Of a stretch of 64,000 nucleotides of DNA, positions 16,696 to 25,371 are shown one piece after another (position 1 is the first letter of the stretch; every line of letters begins with the position of its first letter). The notes beneath the pieces are model-generated. The model ran no database searches. It saw only the letters and a program-made list of their open reading frames with translations, and had not been told where the DNA came from. The DNA is from M2408 sp040386975. GTDB lineage: Bacteria; Bacteroidota; Bacteroidia; Flavobacteriales_D; Crocinitomicaceae. A program made the position numbers and the translations under genes. The stretch spans positions 3,830 through 67,829 of the forward strand of contig JAZKEO010000008.1 in NCBI GenBank assembly GCA_040386975.1. The letters are read 5' to 3'.

Positions 16696-18314
16696 AGAAG
16701 ATTTACCTATTCCTTTTTAGTGTTTTTCTTTTTTCATCTTGTATGAAAGGGAAAAAAGTCGATTTGATAGTTCACAATGCCAAAATTCACACCATAGATG
16801 GGAATTATTCTATTGAGGAAGCGATGGCAATCAAAGATGGGAAAATTGTTGAACTTGGTCCAGAAAGACAAATTCTAAATAAATACCGTTGTGATGAAAC
16901 AATCGATGCAAATGGAAAAGAAATTTATCCAGGATTTACAGATTCACACGGACATTTGTTGAGTTTAATTGACCAAAGATTAAATTTAGATTTAACAGGA
17001 ACAAAATCATTTGAAGAAGTTTTATTCAAATTAGAAAAATATGCTTCAAAACGCAAATTTATTGTAGGTCGCGGTTGGGATCAAGCTTCTTGGACAAACA
17101 CACAATTCCCAACAAATAAAAAATTAAACGAACTTTACCCTAATACACCAATTTTACTCATTCGTGTTGACGGTCATGCAGCTTTGGTGAATGATTGTTT
17201 GATGAAAAAAGCTCATTTATCAAAAGATTCTAAAATTGAAGGTGGAAAAGTATTTATTGAAAACGACAAAGAAACTGGAATAATTTTAGACAATGCCATT
17301 AACGAAGTTACCAAACTCATTCCAGCGTTTTCATTAAAAGAAAAACAAAGTGCTTTACTTGAAATCCAAGAAGAATTATTTCAGTTTGGTATCACTTCTG
17401 TTCACGAAGCTGGGATTAATTTTGAAGATATAAAACTTTTTGAAAGTCTTATATCTAAAAATAAATTGGATTTAAACATTTACGCTATGCTTTATCCAAG
17501 CAAAGAAAACATGGATTTTGCTCAAAAAAACGGACATTACACAAACAAAAGTCTTTCTATAAGAAGTTTTAAAGTTGTTGGCGACGGCTCGCTTGGTTCA
17601 CGTGGTGCTTGCTTGAAAAAACCTTATTCGGATGATATGCACACACACGGATTTTTAACCACAAGTTTAGCCGAATTACAACAAATTGCGACTTTTTGCA
17701 GAAAAACAAATTATCAAATGAATACACATGCCATTGGCGATTCAACAAACAAAGTTGTGTTAGACATTATTTCTGAAACTTTTAAATACAAAAAAGATCA
17801 CCGCTGGAGAATTGAGCATGCACAAGTTTTGGATGTAATTGATATTCAAAAACTGACTTTGTGTGGAGCTTTTCCAAGTGTTCAGCCAACACATGCGGTT
17901 AGCGATCAACGTTGGGCAGAAAATCGAATTGGGAAAGAACGTTTGAAAGGAGCTTATGCATATAAATCGATTTTGGATGCAACAGGAATTATGGCTTTGG
18001 GAACAGATTTTCCTGTAGAATCTTTCAATCCATTTTTGACTATTCACGCCGCAGTTCAAAGAAAAAACGAACAAAATTCTCCATCAAAAGGTTTTTTAAA
18101 AAATGAAGCGCTTTAACTTCAAAATTGTGTGATGGGAATGAATTTGTGGCCAGCATTTGCTTGTTTTCAAGAAAATAAAACAGGTTCATTAGAAAAAAAT
18201 AAAGAAGCAACATTTGTCATCTTAGATTTTCCTCTTAGGTCAAATCCAACATTCCAACAAAATTTCTCTTCAATGACCTTTATAAAAGGAAAAAAGGTTT
18301 ACTCAGCTGAATAA
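16692..18314 (+). pseudogene. Amidohydrolase (YtcJ-like) lipoprotein interrupted by an in-frame stop
   Basis: The reading frame is continuous from 16692 to 18314 (540 codons) apart from one TAA at 18114-18116. The first 474 residues carry a lipoprotein signal (lipobox FSSC at about 14-17), the metal motif DSHGH, RIEHAQ and GTDFPVES, as in amidohydrolase family 3. After the stop the same frame resumes with LQNCVMGMNL, the following Trp, and LEKNKEATFVILD, the expected beta-sandwich C-terminus. Downstream ATGs (18129) could only make a fragment. A single substitution of a sense codon explains it. Either a recent pseudogene, a sequencing error, or readthrough; the N-terminal product might be unstable because it lacks the C-terminal strands. 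Confidence 0.75.
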
Positions 18315-18348
18315 TTATAGGATTATTTAAAATCTAAAATCATTTTCG

Positions 18349-18356
18349 TATCTTTG
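18349..18356 (+). promoter_or_regulatory. -7 box TATCTTTG before the candidate toxin-antitoxin pair
   Basis: TAnnTTTG match 18 nt before the ATG at 18375. It would drive the 51-aa ORF and the kinase gene together. Confidence 0.5.
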
Positions 18357-18374
18357 TGAAACAAATCTTTATTT

Positions 18375-18530
18375 ATGCGTACAAAAATTTTGATGCCAGC
18401 ATACGAACCAACGGACAAAGAGTTAAATGACTTGATGAAAGGCGTTATTGAAAAAGTAAAAAGTAGAGCATTAAAAGCTAAATACAAATTCAATCATGAA
18501 TTATCTGAAGCTTTTAAAAAAATAAAATAA
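18375..18530 (+). CDS. 51-aa ORF, candidate antitoxin
   Basis: ATG at 18375 to TAA at 18528-18530. The product begins MRTKILMPAYEPTDKELNDL and is basic and helical, ending ELSEAFKKIK. It lies 18 nt behind a TAnnTTTG box, and its stop is 1 nt from the TTG start of the zeta-toxin-like gene. Size, charge and position fit an antitoxin of a type II pair, but I recognise no antitoxin family. Coding status rests on the promoter box, the exact fit to the next gene and plausible codon use. Confidence 0.6.
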   Translation: MRTKILMPAYEPTDKELNDLMKGVIEKVKSRALKAKYKFNHELSEAFKKIK

Positions 18531-18531
18531 A

Positions 18532-19140
18532 TTGTCAAAAAACGCTAAAAATCCAATTTTAATAGTAATCGCTGGTCCTAATGGATCAGGAAAAACTTCA
18601 ATAACATTGGATATTTTAGAACACGAATGGCTTGAAAATTCCGTTTACATCAATCCAGATAATGTTGCAAATGAAATTTTTGGAGATTGGAATTCCTTAG
18701 ATGCAGTTTTAAAAGCAGCAAATTATTGTGATGATTTAAGAGAAAAATGTCTTTCAGAAAATAAAAGCATCATTTTTGAAACTGTACTTTCGTCTCAAAG
18801 TAAAATGGATTTTATCCAAAAAGCAAAAAATCAAGGTTACTTTATTCGATTCTTATTTGTTTGTACAAACAGTCCAACAATCAACGCCAGTCGAATTGCA
18901 CATCGCGTTTTAGAAGGTGGTCATGATGTTCCAATAACTAAAATCATTTCAAGATTTAGTAAATCTGTTTTAAATAGTTTGCTTGTTTCTAAATTCGTTG
19001 ATCGCTCCTATTTTTACGATAATTCTTTAGAGGATAAAGAACCAAAATTACTTTTCAGAACAAAAAACGGTAAAATCTCCAAACAATACCGTAAAATTTC
19101 AGATTGGGCACAGCCAATTATTCAACATTTGAATCGATAA
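18532..19140 (+). CDS. Zeta-toxin-like P-loop kinase
   Basis: A 202-aa protein. Walker A GPNGSGKT (residues 15-22), YINPDNVANEIFG (zeta-type acidic substrate residue), ENKSIIFETVLSS, and a basic segment with SRIAHRVLEGGHDVP. Zeta toxins phosphorylate UDP-N-acetylglucosamine and block cell-wall synthesis; chromosomal relatives may have other substrates. I use TTG at 18532 because a stop codon lies three codons upstream in frame and the next Met falls after the P-loop. It directly follows the 51-aa ORF. Confidence 0.75.
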   Translation: MSKNAKNPILIVIAGPNGSGKTSITLDILEHEWLENSVYINPDNVANEIFGDWNSLDAVLKAANYCDDLREKCLSENKSIIFETVLSSQSKMDFIQKAKNQGYFIRFLFVCTNSPTINASRIAHRVLEGGHDVPITKIISRFSKSVLNSLLVSKFVDRSYFYDNSLEDKEPKLLFRTKNGKISKQYRKISDWAQPIIQHLNR

Positions 19141-19176
19141 GATTCATCATAATTCAGATTTTCATCAATAAATCCG

Positions 19177-19184
19177 TAACTTTG
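19177..19184 (+). promoter_or_regulatory. -7 box TAACTTTG for the ABC-F gene
   Basis: TAnnTTTG match 23 nt before the ATG at 19208. Confidence 0.5.
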
Positions 19185-19207
19185 CACTTTTTTAAAAAGA
19201 GAAGTGT

Positions 19208-20839
19208 ATGATGTCAATTGATGGTTTAGCAGTAGAATTTAGTGGAACAACCTTATTTAGTGATGTTTCGTTTTCAATCAATGAAAATGATAAAATTGCT
19301 TTGATGGGGAAAAATGGAGCTGGAAAATCAACACTTCTAAAAATTTTAGCAGGACAAAACAAAGCAACAAAAGGTTCACTTTCATTTCCGAAAGAATACA
19401 AAATTGCTTATTTACCGCAACATTTATTGACTGACGATACAAGTTCCGTTTTTGAAGAAACAAGTAAAGCTTTTGCGACTTTGTTTGCTATGAAAGATGA
19501 AATCGAAGCTTTAAATCACGAACTTACTATCAGAACTGATTACGAATCGGATGACTATTCAAAAATTATTGAACAAGTTTCAGATTTAAGTGAAAAATTC
19601 TATTCGATTGAAGATATAAACTACGAAGCCGAAGTAGAAAAAGTACTTTTCGGTTTGGGTTTTTTAAGAACAGATTTTAGTCGCCCAACATCAGAATTTA
19701 GTGGTGGCTGGAGAATGCGTATAGAATTAGCGAAAATTTTACTTCAAACTCCAGATTTGATTTTACTTGATGAGCCAACAAATCACATGGATATTGAGTC
19801 GATTGAATGGTTGGAAGATTTTTTAATTAATCAAGCGAAAGCGGTTGTCGTTATTTCACACGATAGAGCTTTTGTGGATAACATTACAAATCGTACGATT
19901 GAAGTAACGATGGGTAGAATTTATGATTACAAAGCAAAATACTCCCATTATTTAGAATTACGAAAAGAACGCAGAGAACAACAGCAAAAACATTATGACG
20001 AGCAACAAAAAATGATTGCTGAGAACATGGAATTTATTGAGCGATTTAAAGGAACCTATTCCAAAACAAATCAAGTTCAATCACGTGTTAAAATGCTTGA
20101 AAAACTCCCACTAATTGAAGTTGATGAAGTTGATACTTCTGCTTTAAAACTAAAATTTCCACCAGCTCCGAGATCGGGTTCTTATCCAGTTGTTGTTTCT
20201 GAAATGACAAAAAAATACAGCGAGCATGTAGTTTTTAATAATGCTTCTTTAACAATTGAGCGAGGACAAAAAGTAGCTTTCGTAGGGAAAAATGGTGAAG
20301 GAAAATCAACTATGATTAAAGCTATCATGAAAGAAATTGATTTTCATGGAAAAGTTGAACTTGGTCATAACGTGAAAATCGGTTATTTTGCTCAAAATCA
20401 AGCTTCACTTTTGGATGAAAATATGACTATTTTCGAAACAATTGACACGATTTCTGAAGGAGATATCCGCACCAAAACACGTGACATTTTGGGAGCGTTT
20501 ATGTTTGGAGGTGACGACATTACAAAAAAAGTAAAAGTACTTTCCGGAGGTGAAAAAACACGTTTAGCGATGATTAAATTGTTACTTGAACCAGTAAATT
20601 TATTGATTCTCGATGAGCCTACAAACCACTTAGATATGAAAACAAAAGATATCATCAAAGATGCTTTACGTGATTTTGATGGAACATTAATATTAGTTTC
20701 TCACGACCGTGATTTCCTTGATGGTTTAGCGACAAAAGTTTTTGAATTTGGAAATAAACGAGTGAAAGAACATTTTGAAGATGTTACCGGATTCTTGAAA
20801 ATAAAAAAAATGGAAAACTTACGTGAAGTGGAGAGATAA
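19208..20839 (+). CDS. ABC-F family ATPase (ribosome-associated)
   Basis: A 543-aa protein with two ABC domains and no membrane segment. First domain: Walker A GKNGAGKST, signature FSGGW, Walker B LILLDEPTNHMD. A linker rich in Arg, Gln and Lys (RKERREQQQKHYDEQQK) corresponds to the ABC-F P-site interacting region. Second domain: GKNGEGKST, VLSGGEKTRLA, LLILDEPTNHLD. ABC-F proteins act on the ribosomal E site in translation; this one is closest to the YbiT/Uup group by length. Either Met of the MMS start (19208 or 19211) is possible. Confidence 0.92.
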   Translation: MMSIDGLAVEFSGTTLFSDVSFSINENDKIALMGKNGAGKSTLLKILAGQNKATKGSLSFPKEYKIAYLPQHLLTDDTSSVFEETSKAFATLFAMKDEIEALNHELTIRTDYESDDYSKIIEQVSDLSEKFYSIEDINYEAEVEKVLFGLGFLRTDFSRPTSEFSGGWRMRIELAKILLQTPDLILLDEPTNHMDIESIEWLEDFLINQAKAVVVISHDRAFVDNITNRTIEVTMGRIYDYKAKYSHYLELRKERREQQQKHYDEQQKMIAENMEFIERFKGTYSKTNQVQSRVKMLEKLPLIEVDEVDTSALKLKFPPAPRSGSYPVVVSEMTKKYSEHVVFNNASLTIERGQKVAFVGKNGEGKSTMIKAIMKEIDFHGKVELGHNVKIGYFAQNQASLLDENMTIFETIDTISEGDIRTKTRDILGAFMFGGDDITKKVKVLSGGEKTRLAMIKLLLEPVNLLILDEPTNHLDMKTKDIIKDALRDFDGTLILVSHDRDFLDGLATKVFEFGNKRVKEHFEDVTGFLKIKKMENLREVER

Positions 20840-20875
20840 TTAAGTCTTGTTTTACAACTAATTTAATTTCTTTCT

Positions 20876-20883
20876 TATCTTTG
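20876..20883 (+). promoter_or_regulatory. -7 box TATCTTTG for psd
   Basis: TAnnTTTG match 15 nt before the ATG at 20899. Confidence 0.5.
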
Positions 20884-20898
20884 GCACAAATCTAATTT

Positions 20899-21567
20899 AT
20901 GAAATTACACAGAGAAGGATATTTAATCATTGCAATTGCAGCTTTAATTTTAGGCTCAATTCATGTTGGAAATTATTTTTTATACCAATATACAACTTGG
21001 CTTTGGCTTTATATTCTGTTGATTTTGGGTGAATTAACCATGATGTATTTGGTGGTACAGTTCTTCCGAGTTCCAAATATTAAATGCGTTTCAGACATCA
21101 TGGATGTTATGTGTCCAGCAGATGGAAAAGTTGTTGTGATTGAAGAAGTTGAAGAAACCGAATTTTTTCACGACAAACGCATACAAATTTCGATTTTTAT
21201 GTCGCCATTAAATGTGCACGCTAATTTTAACCCAATTTCAGGAATTATCAAATATGTGAAATACCACAAAGGTTTATTTCTTGTCGCTTGGCATCCTAAA
21301 AGTAGTACAGATAACGAAAGAAGTACATTTGTGATTGAACACCAAACGGGTCAACAAGTCTTATTCAGACAAATCGCTGGAGCAGTTGCTCGTCGAATTT
21401 GTTACTACGTGCAAGAAAATCAAGAAGTTAAAACTGGAGAAGAGTTTGGTTTTATCAAATTTGGTTCACGAATTGACGTGTTTTTACCCTTGAATTGTGA
21501 ATTAAATGTTAAAATTGGTGAAATTGTGAAAGGAAGGCTGACAAAACTTGCAGTATTAAAAAATTAA
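20899..21567 (+). CDS. psd: Phosphatidylserine decarboxylase proenzyme
   Basis: A 222-aa short-form (PSD-A type) proenzyme. Two hydrophobic segments (residues 9-28 and 34-55) anchor it in the membrane. The self-cleavage site is Gly-Ser in IKFGSRIDVFLP (G189/S190), which yields the pyruvoyl group on the alpha chain. MCPADGKV and SPLNVHANFNP are typical of the family. It makes phosphatidylethanolamine from phosphatidylserine, downstream of CdsA. Single gene behind its own promoter box. Confidence 0.93.
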   Translation: MKLHREGYLIIAIAALILGSIHVGNYFLYQYTTWLWLYILLILGELTMMYLVVQFFRVPNIKCVSDIMDVMCPADGKVVVIEEVEETEFFHDKRIQISIFMSPLNVHANFNPISGIIKYVKYHKGLFLVAWHPKSSTDNERSTFVIEHQTGQQVLFRQIAGAVARRICYYVQENQEVKTGEEFGFIKFGSRIDVFLPLNCELNVKIGEIVKGRLTKLAVLKN

Positions 21568-21603
21568 TCATAAATTTATCCCATAATTTTAAAACTTGTA
21601 AAC

Positions 21604-21810
21604 ATGAAAAAAGTATTTTTAGCACTATCGTTAATGTTATTTGTTGGTTCTTTAAGTTCAACTGCATTTGCTGCATCTAACGATGACAAAACAGAAATCA
21701 AAAAAGACGAAAAGAAAAAAAGAAAAGGTAAAAAAGCTAAAAAAGGAGCTTGTTGTGCTGGAAAAACTTCTTGTGGAGAGAAAAAAACTGGTACTACTGA
21801 AGTTAAATAA
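21604..21810 (+). CDS. Tiny Lys/Cys-rich secreted protein
   Basis: A 68-aa protein. Residues 1-23 form a clear signal peptide ending STAFAA. The mature part is about 45 residues, more than a third Lys, with KKKRKGKKAKKG followed by three cysteines in ACCAGKTSCGEKK. No known domain. Metal or polyanion binding is conceivable but is only inference. It stands alone, 36 nt after psd and followed by a strong terminator. Confidence 0.65.
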   Translation: MKKVFLALSLMLFVGSLSSTAFAASNDDKTEIKKDEKKKRKGKKAKKGACCAGKTSCGEKKTGTTEVK

Positions 21811-21830
21811 TTTTAGAAAACTTTATATAA

Positions 21831-21866
21831 AAAAAAGAACTATCTTCGGGTAGTTCTTTTTTTTTT
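21831..21866 (+). terminator. Rho-independent terminator with TTCG loop
   Basis: AAAAAAGAACTATC pairs with GGTAGTTCTTTTTT around TTCG, followed by more T. It ends the small Lys/Cys-rich gene. Confidence 0.9.
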
Positions 21867-21883
21867 GAATCAAACTTTTTGAA

Positions 21884-22477
21884 ATGAAAAATAATCCCAA
21901 AATTGACATTTACATTGAGAAATCGCAGGATTTTACTAAAGAAATTCTGATTGAAATTAGAAAACGAGTTCACGAAATTTGTCCCGAAATTGAGGAAGAA
22001 TGGAAATGGAGTTTCCCAAATTTTACATTGAATGGAAAGATTTTGTGTAGCATGGCATCTTTCAAAAGTCACTGTAGTTTTGGTTTTTGGCTTTCCTCAG
22101 AAATGAAAATTATTGAAAATCCAGGAAAAGGAATGGGAGATTTAGGAAAAATGACATCAATTGATGATTTGCCTTCAATAGAACATTTTAGAATGTATAT
22201 GCTTGAAGCAATGGAATTGACTTTATCGGGAAAAACCATCACAAAAAAAACTGCTCGAATAGTCGATTTTAATCAATCAGAAGAATTAAATTTAGCTATT
22301 CAAAAATCAACTCTCGCATCAAATTTTTACGATAAATTCTCAAAAAGTCAACAAAAAGATTACCACGAATGGATTTTAGAAGCCAAAACAGAAACTACTT
22401 CTGGAAAAAGAATTACTCAAGCTGTAGAATGGATTTCTGAAGGAAAATCAAGACATTGGAAATACCAAAGGAGTTAG
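21884..22477 (+). CDS. YdeI/OmpD-associated (DUF1801 plus OmdA) family protein
   Basis: A 197-aa protein. The N-terminal part (residues 5-115, with IRKRVHEICPEIEEEWKWSF and FKSHCSFGF) is a DUF1801-type domain. The C-terminal part (about 130-197, with DYHEWILEAKTETTSGKRI) is the OmdA-like helical tail common to YdeI-family proteins. Molecular role not established; predicted cytoplasmic. It ends in a perfect 10-bp inverted repeat shared with the convergent gene. Confidence 0.8.
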   Translation: MKNNPKIDIYIEKSQDFTKEILIEIRKRVHEICPEIEEEWKWSFPNFTLNGKILCSMASFKSHCSFGFWLSSEMKIIENPGKGMGDLGKMTSIDDLPSIEHFRMYMLEAMELTLSGKTITKKTARIVDFNQSEELNLAIQKSTLASNFYDKFSKSQQKDYHEWILEAKTETTSGKRITQAVEWISEGKSRHWKYQRS

Positions 22478-22478
22478 A

Positions 22479-22509
22479 AGTTATGAGTGAAAACTACAAA
22501 CTCATAACT
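22479..22509. repeat. Inverted repeat AGTTATGAGT / ACTCATAACT
   Basis: Perfect 10-bp arms at 22479-22488 and 22500-22509 with an 11-nt spacer; a third half-copy ACTCATAACT follows at 22514-22523. The element lies in the 45-nt gap between convergent genes and may serve as a bidirectional terminator. Related words occur at 5311-5340. Confidence 0.65.
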
Positions 22510-22522
22510 ACAAACTCATAAC

Positions 22523-22960
22523 TCAAAAAAAGTCTTCCAACTTCCTAAACTCTCCTGTTTCGTAATTTATTTCAATAATTTCATGTTGAAGTCCGTTTGA
22601 AATCGCAATTATTGGAACTTTCAACTGATTGTTGTAATGAATGATTTGTTGTACCACTTTTTGATTTAATTTAATTTCAGGTGCTTTACATTCGATTAAA
22701 ATGTGTGGTAATTTCTCTAAATTAAAAACAACTATATCACAACGTCTTACCTGTTTATTTGCTTTAATTTCAATCTCAGAAGCAATTAATGAAAGTGGGA
22801 TTTTTTTGTGAAAAACCAAATAATGGAGTAAATGTTGCCTCACCCATTCTTCGGGTGTCAAGATTAAATTCTTTTTTCTCACAATGCACCAAACACAAAT
22901 TTTATCATCTTTTTTAGATAATTTTAATTCTGCAAAAGGTAAATTTAAAGGTGCAAACAT
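22523..22960 (-). CDS. Type I restriction HsdR N-terminal-like nuclease-fold protein
   Basis: A 145-aa protein consisting of only an HSDR_N_2-like domain. The PD-(D/E)xK core is visible as VRRCDIVVF followed by ILIECKAP, with a C-terminal QIIHYNNQLKVPIIAISNG helix-strand. No helicase or modification genes are nearby, so it is not a restriction system. It is divergent from holA (55 nt between starts), a neighbourhood that I believe recurs in Bacteroidota. Nuclease activity is plausible; function is unknown. Confidence 0.8.
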   Translation of the reverse strand: MFAPLNLPFAELKLSKKDDKICVWCIVRKKNLILTPEEWVRQHLLHYLVFHKKIPLSLIASEIEIKANKQVRRCDIVVFNLEKLPHILIECKAPEIKLNQKVVQQIIHYNNQLKVPIIAISNGLQHEIIEINYETGEFRKLEDFF

Positions 22961-23003
22961 GAATTTAATCCGATAATTTGCGTCTAAATTACTTAATTTT
23001 ACT

Positions 23004-23011
23004 TAATTTTG
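23004..23011 (+). promoter_or_regulatory. -7 box TAATTTTG for holA, leaderless layout
   Basis: TAnnTTTG match only 4 nt before the holA ATG at 23016. A possible TTTG lies at 22977-22980, 23 nt upstream of the box. Confidence 0.55.
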
Positions 23012-23015
23012 AATC

Positions 23016-24020
23016 ATGGATTACAAATCACTTTTAAAGGAAATAAAGGCTAAAAATTTTAAGCCTGTCTATTTGCTTCATGGTGAAGAACCGTATTACA
23101 TTGATATCCTTTCAAAAGCTATTGAAAATGAGGTTTTGGAAGAACACGAACGCGATTTTAATCAAACAATTGTTTACGGAAAAGATGTCGATGTAGCATC
23201 ATTAATTAGTGAAGCAAAAGGTTATCCCATGATGGCAGAAAGACGATTTGTTTTAATTCGTGAAGCACAAGAGATTAAACAAAAAGATTTTGAATTTATC
23301 GAGAACTACTTGAACAATGTCAACCCAACCACAGTTTTTGTTTTGGCTTACAAGTATAAAAAATATGATTCTCGTACAAAATTCTTCAAAGAAATATCAA
23401 AAGTTGGTGAAGTTTTTCTTTCCGAAAAAGTGAAAGAATATCAATTAACAAATTGGATTGACGCTTATTTAAAATCCATAGATTATTTAATCACGCCAAA
23501 AGCAAGTAAATTATTAGCTGATTTTTTAGGAAATGATTTAAGCCGCATTGTGAATGAATTAGATAAATTATCCATTTTAATTCAAAAAGGAACGACAATT
23601 AATGAAATTCACATTGAAGAAAATATTGGAATTTCTAAAGATTTTAATGTTTTTGAGTTAGTGAATGCGATTCAAACACGCGATGTTCCAAAAGCTTTTT
23701 TAATTGTAAATCATTTTGAACACAATCCAAAATCTGGACCTTTAGTTGTTGTCATTGCAAATTTATTTGGCTTTTACATCAAATTGATGCGAACACATTT
23801 CAGAGGTAATAAATCGGATGGAGAATTAGCTGGAGAATTAAAAGTTCCTCCATTTTTCATCAAAGATTTCACCTTGGCTTGTAAATTATATAATCCGACC
23901 AAAATTGCGAATAATGTTTCTATCTTAGCAGAATACGATTTGAAATCCAAAGGTGTTGGAAGCAGTACAATTCCCGAGGGAGAATTGATGAGAGAAATGG
24001 TTTATCGTTTAATGAATTGA
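23016..24020 (+). CDS. holA: DNA polymerase III subunit delta
   Basis: A 334-aa clamp-loader subunit that opens the beta clamp. Seen: N-terminal KPVYLLHGEEPYYIDILSKA (degenerate AAA+ P-loop region as in the family), GYPMMAERRFVLIREAQ, LGNDLSRIVNELDKL and C-terminal helices. Length fits. First gene of a run with rsmE and a DUF4159 protein, with spacing of 5 nt and a 4-nt overlap. Confidence 0.92.
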   Translation: MDYKSLLKEIKAKNFKPVYLLHGEEPYYIDILSKAIENEVLEEHERDFNQTIVYGKDVDVASLISEAKGYPMMAERRFVLIREAQEIKQKDFEFIENYLNNVNPTTVFVLAYKYKKYDSRTKFFKEISKVGEVFLSEKVKEYQLTNWIDAYLKSIDYLITPKASKLLADFLGNDLSRIVNELDKLSILIQKGTTINEIHIEENIGISKDFNVFELVNAIQTRDVPKAFLIVNHFEHNPKSGPLVVVIANLFGFYIKLMRTHFRGNKSDGELAGELKVPPFFIKDFTLACKLYNPTKIANNVSILAEYDLKSKGVGSSTIPEGELMREMVYRLMN

Positions 24021-24025
24021 TTTTT

Positions 24026-24724
24026 ATGCATTTATTTTACATACCCGAAATACACGCTGCTTCAAATGAAGTAAAACTCAGTGAAGAGGAATCAAAACAC
24101 GCTTGTAAAGTTTTACGTCTAAAAAAAGGAGATAAAATTTCTTTGCTGAACGGAAAAGGAGATTCATTTGTTGGTGAAATCATCGAAGATCATCCAAAAC
24201 ATTGTTTGATTTCTATTAAAAGTCATGCTTTTGAGGAACAAAGTCCAAATCAGATTCACATAGCGATTGCACCAACAAAAAACATCGAACGCATTGAGTG
24301 GTTTGTTGAAAAAACGACGGAATTAGGAATTACAGAAATTTCACTTTTCTTTAGTAAAAACAGTGAACGCAAGCATTTGAAAATTGAACGTATTGAAAAA
24401 ATTATCATTTCAGCGATGAAGCAGTCTCAACGAAAATATTTACCAAAATTAAATGTATTTTCTTCTTTGGAAGAATTTTTCAAAGTACATACAACTGGAG
24501 CAATTGCACATTGTTATCAAGGAAATAAACTTGCTTTAAAAAGTAACTTAAAAAAAACAAAATATCCTATTTTGATTGGTCCTGAAGGCGATTTCACGCA
24601 GGAAGAAGTTGAATTAGCACTAAAAAAAGGTTTTGATCCGATTACTTTAGGGAAAAATCGCTTACGAACAGAAACTGCTGGTTTATACGCCTGTATGCAA
24701 GCAAAATTAATATTGGAGTCATGA
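24026..24724 (+). CDS. rsmE: 16S rRNA (uracil(1498)-N(3))-methyltransferase
   Basis: A 232-aa SPOUT methyltransferase that methylates N3 of U1498 in 16S rRNA using SAM. Seen: N-terminal PUA-like part (HACKVLRLKKGD), VEKTTELGITEISLFFS, and the C-terminal knot motif ILIGPEGDFTQEE then LGKNRLRTETAG. I use the ATG at 24026 (MHLFYIPEI) rather than the TTG at 24017 overlapping the holA stop. The stop overlaps the next ATG by 4 nt (ATGA). Confidence 0.94.
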   Translation: MHLFYIPEIHAASNEVKLSEEESKHACKVLRLKKGDKISLLNGKGDSFVGEIIEDHPKHCLISIKSHAFEEQSPNQIHIAIAPTKNIERIEWFVEKTTELGITEISLFFSKNSERKHLKIERIEKIIISAMKQSQRKYLPKLNVFSSLEEFFKVHTTGAIAHCYQGNKLALKSNLKKTKYPILIGPEGDFTQEEVELALKKGFDPITLGKNRLRTETAGLYACMQAKLILES

Positions 24725-25371
24725 TTAAATGTAATTTATTTCTTATAGTTTTTTGTTTGTCTTTTGTTTCTTTTTCTCAAGGAACTTACAAAATGGCTGT
24801 TTTAAAATACAATGGTGGTGGCGATTATTATGCGAATCCAAGTTCGTTACCTAATTTAATTGAGTTTTGTAATCAGAATTTAAAGACAAATATTTCCACT
24901 GATGTACCTTTTGTCGATGTTGGAAGTTCTGATTTATTTCAATATCCTTTTGTTCACATGACGGGACATGGAAATGTTGTTTTTTCGTCTTCGGAAATAG
25001 ATAATTTAAGAACGTATTTAGAAGCTGGAGGATTTTTGCACATTGACGACAATTACGGAATGGATCAATTTATTCGCGTCGAACTTAAAAAAATTTTTCC
25101 AAATCAAGAATTAGTTGAATTACCAAGTAATCACGCCGTTTTTCATCAGAAATACAATTTCAACGGTTTGCCAAAAATCCACGAGCACGATGGAAAAAGA
25201 GCACAAGCATTTGGGATTTTTTTGGAAGGGAAATTGGTTTTAGTTTATACTTTTGAAACAGATTTAGGCGATGGTTGGGAAGATCAAGCAGTTCACAACG
25301 ATCCTGCAGATAAACGTAAAGAAGCCCTACAAATGGGAGCAAACATTATTTCTTACGTTTTTTCTCGTTAA
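24721..25371 (+). CDS. DUF4159 domain-containing secreted protein
   Basis: A 216-aa protein with a signal peptide (ending VSFSQ, residue 19). The mature part fits DUF4159: KYNGGGDYYANPSSLPNLIEF, FVHMTGHGNVVFS, LEAGGFLHIDDNYG and a C-terminal GDGWEDQAVHNDP. This is a glutamine-amidotransferase-like Rossmann fold of unknown activity, often encoded next to rsmE in Bacteroidota. Cotranscribed with rsmE by a 4-nt overlap. Confidence 0.88.
   Translation: MIKCNLFLIVFCLSFVSFSQGTYKMAVLKYNGGGDYYANPSSLPNLIEFCNQNLKTNISTDVPFVDVGSSDLFQYPFVHMTGHGNVVFSSSEIDNLRTYLEAGGFLHIDDNYGMDQFIRVELKKIFPNQELVELPSNHAVFHQKYNFNGLPKIHEHDGKRAQAFGIFLEGKLVLVYTFETDLGDGWEDQAVHNDPADKRKEALQMGANIISYVFSR

Noticed and set aside
18100..18140. 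Frameshift in the amidohydrolase
   Set aside because: The two parts are in the same frame (both start positions divide by 3), so it is a stop codon and not a shift.
21668..21853. Overlapping 61-aa frame inside the Lys/Cys-rich gene
   Set aside because: It is a shifted reading of a Lys-rich region and runs into the terminator; the other frame has a proper signal peptide.
22523..22960. Restriction-modification system
   Set aside because: Only the HsdR N-terminal-like domain is present; no helicase, specificity or methylase gene nearby.
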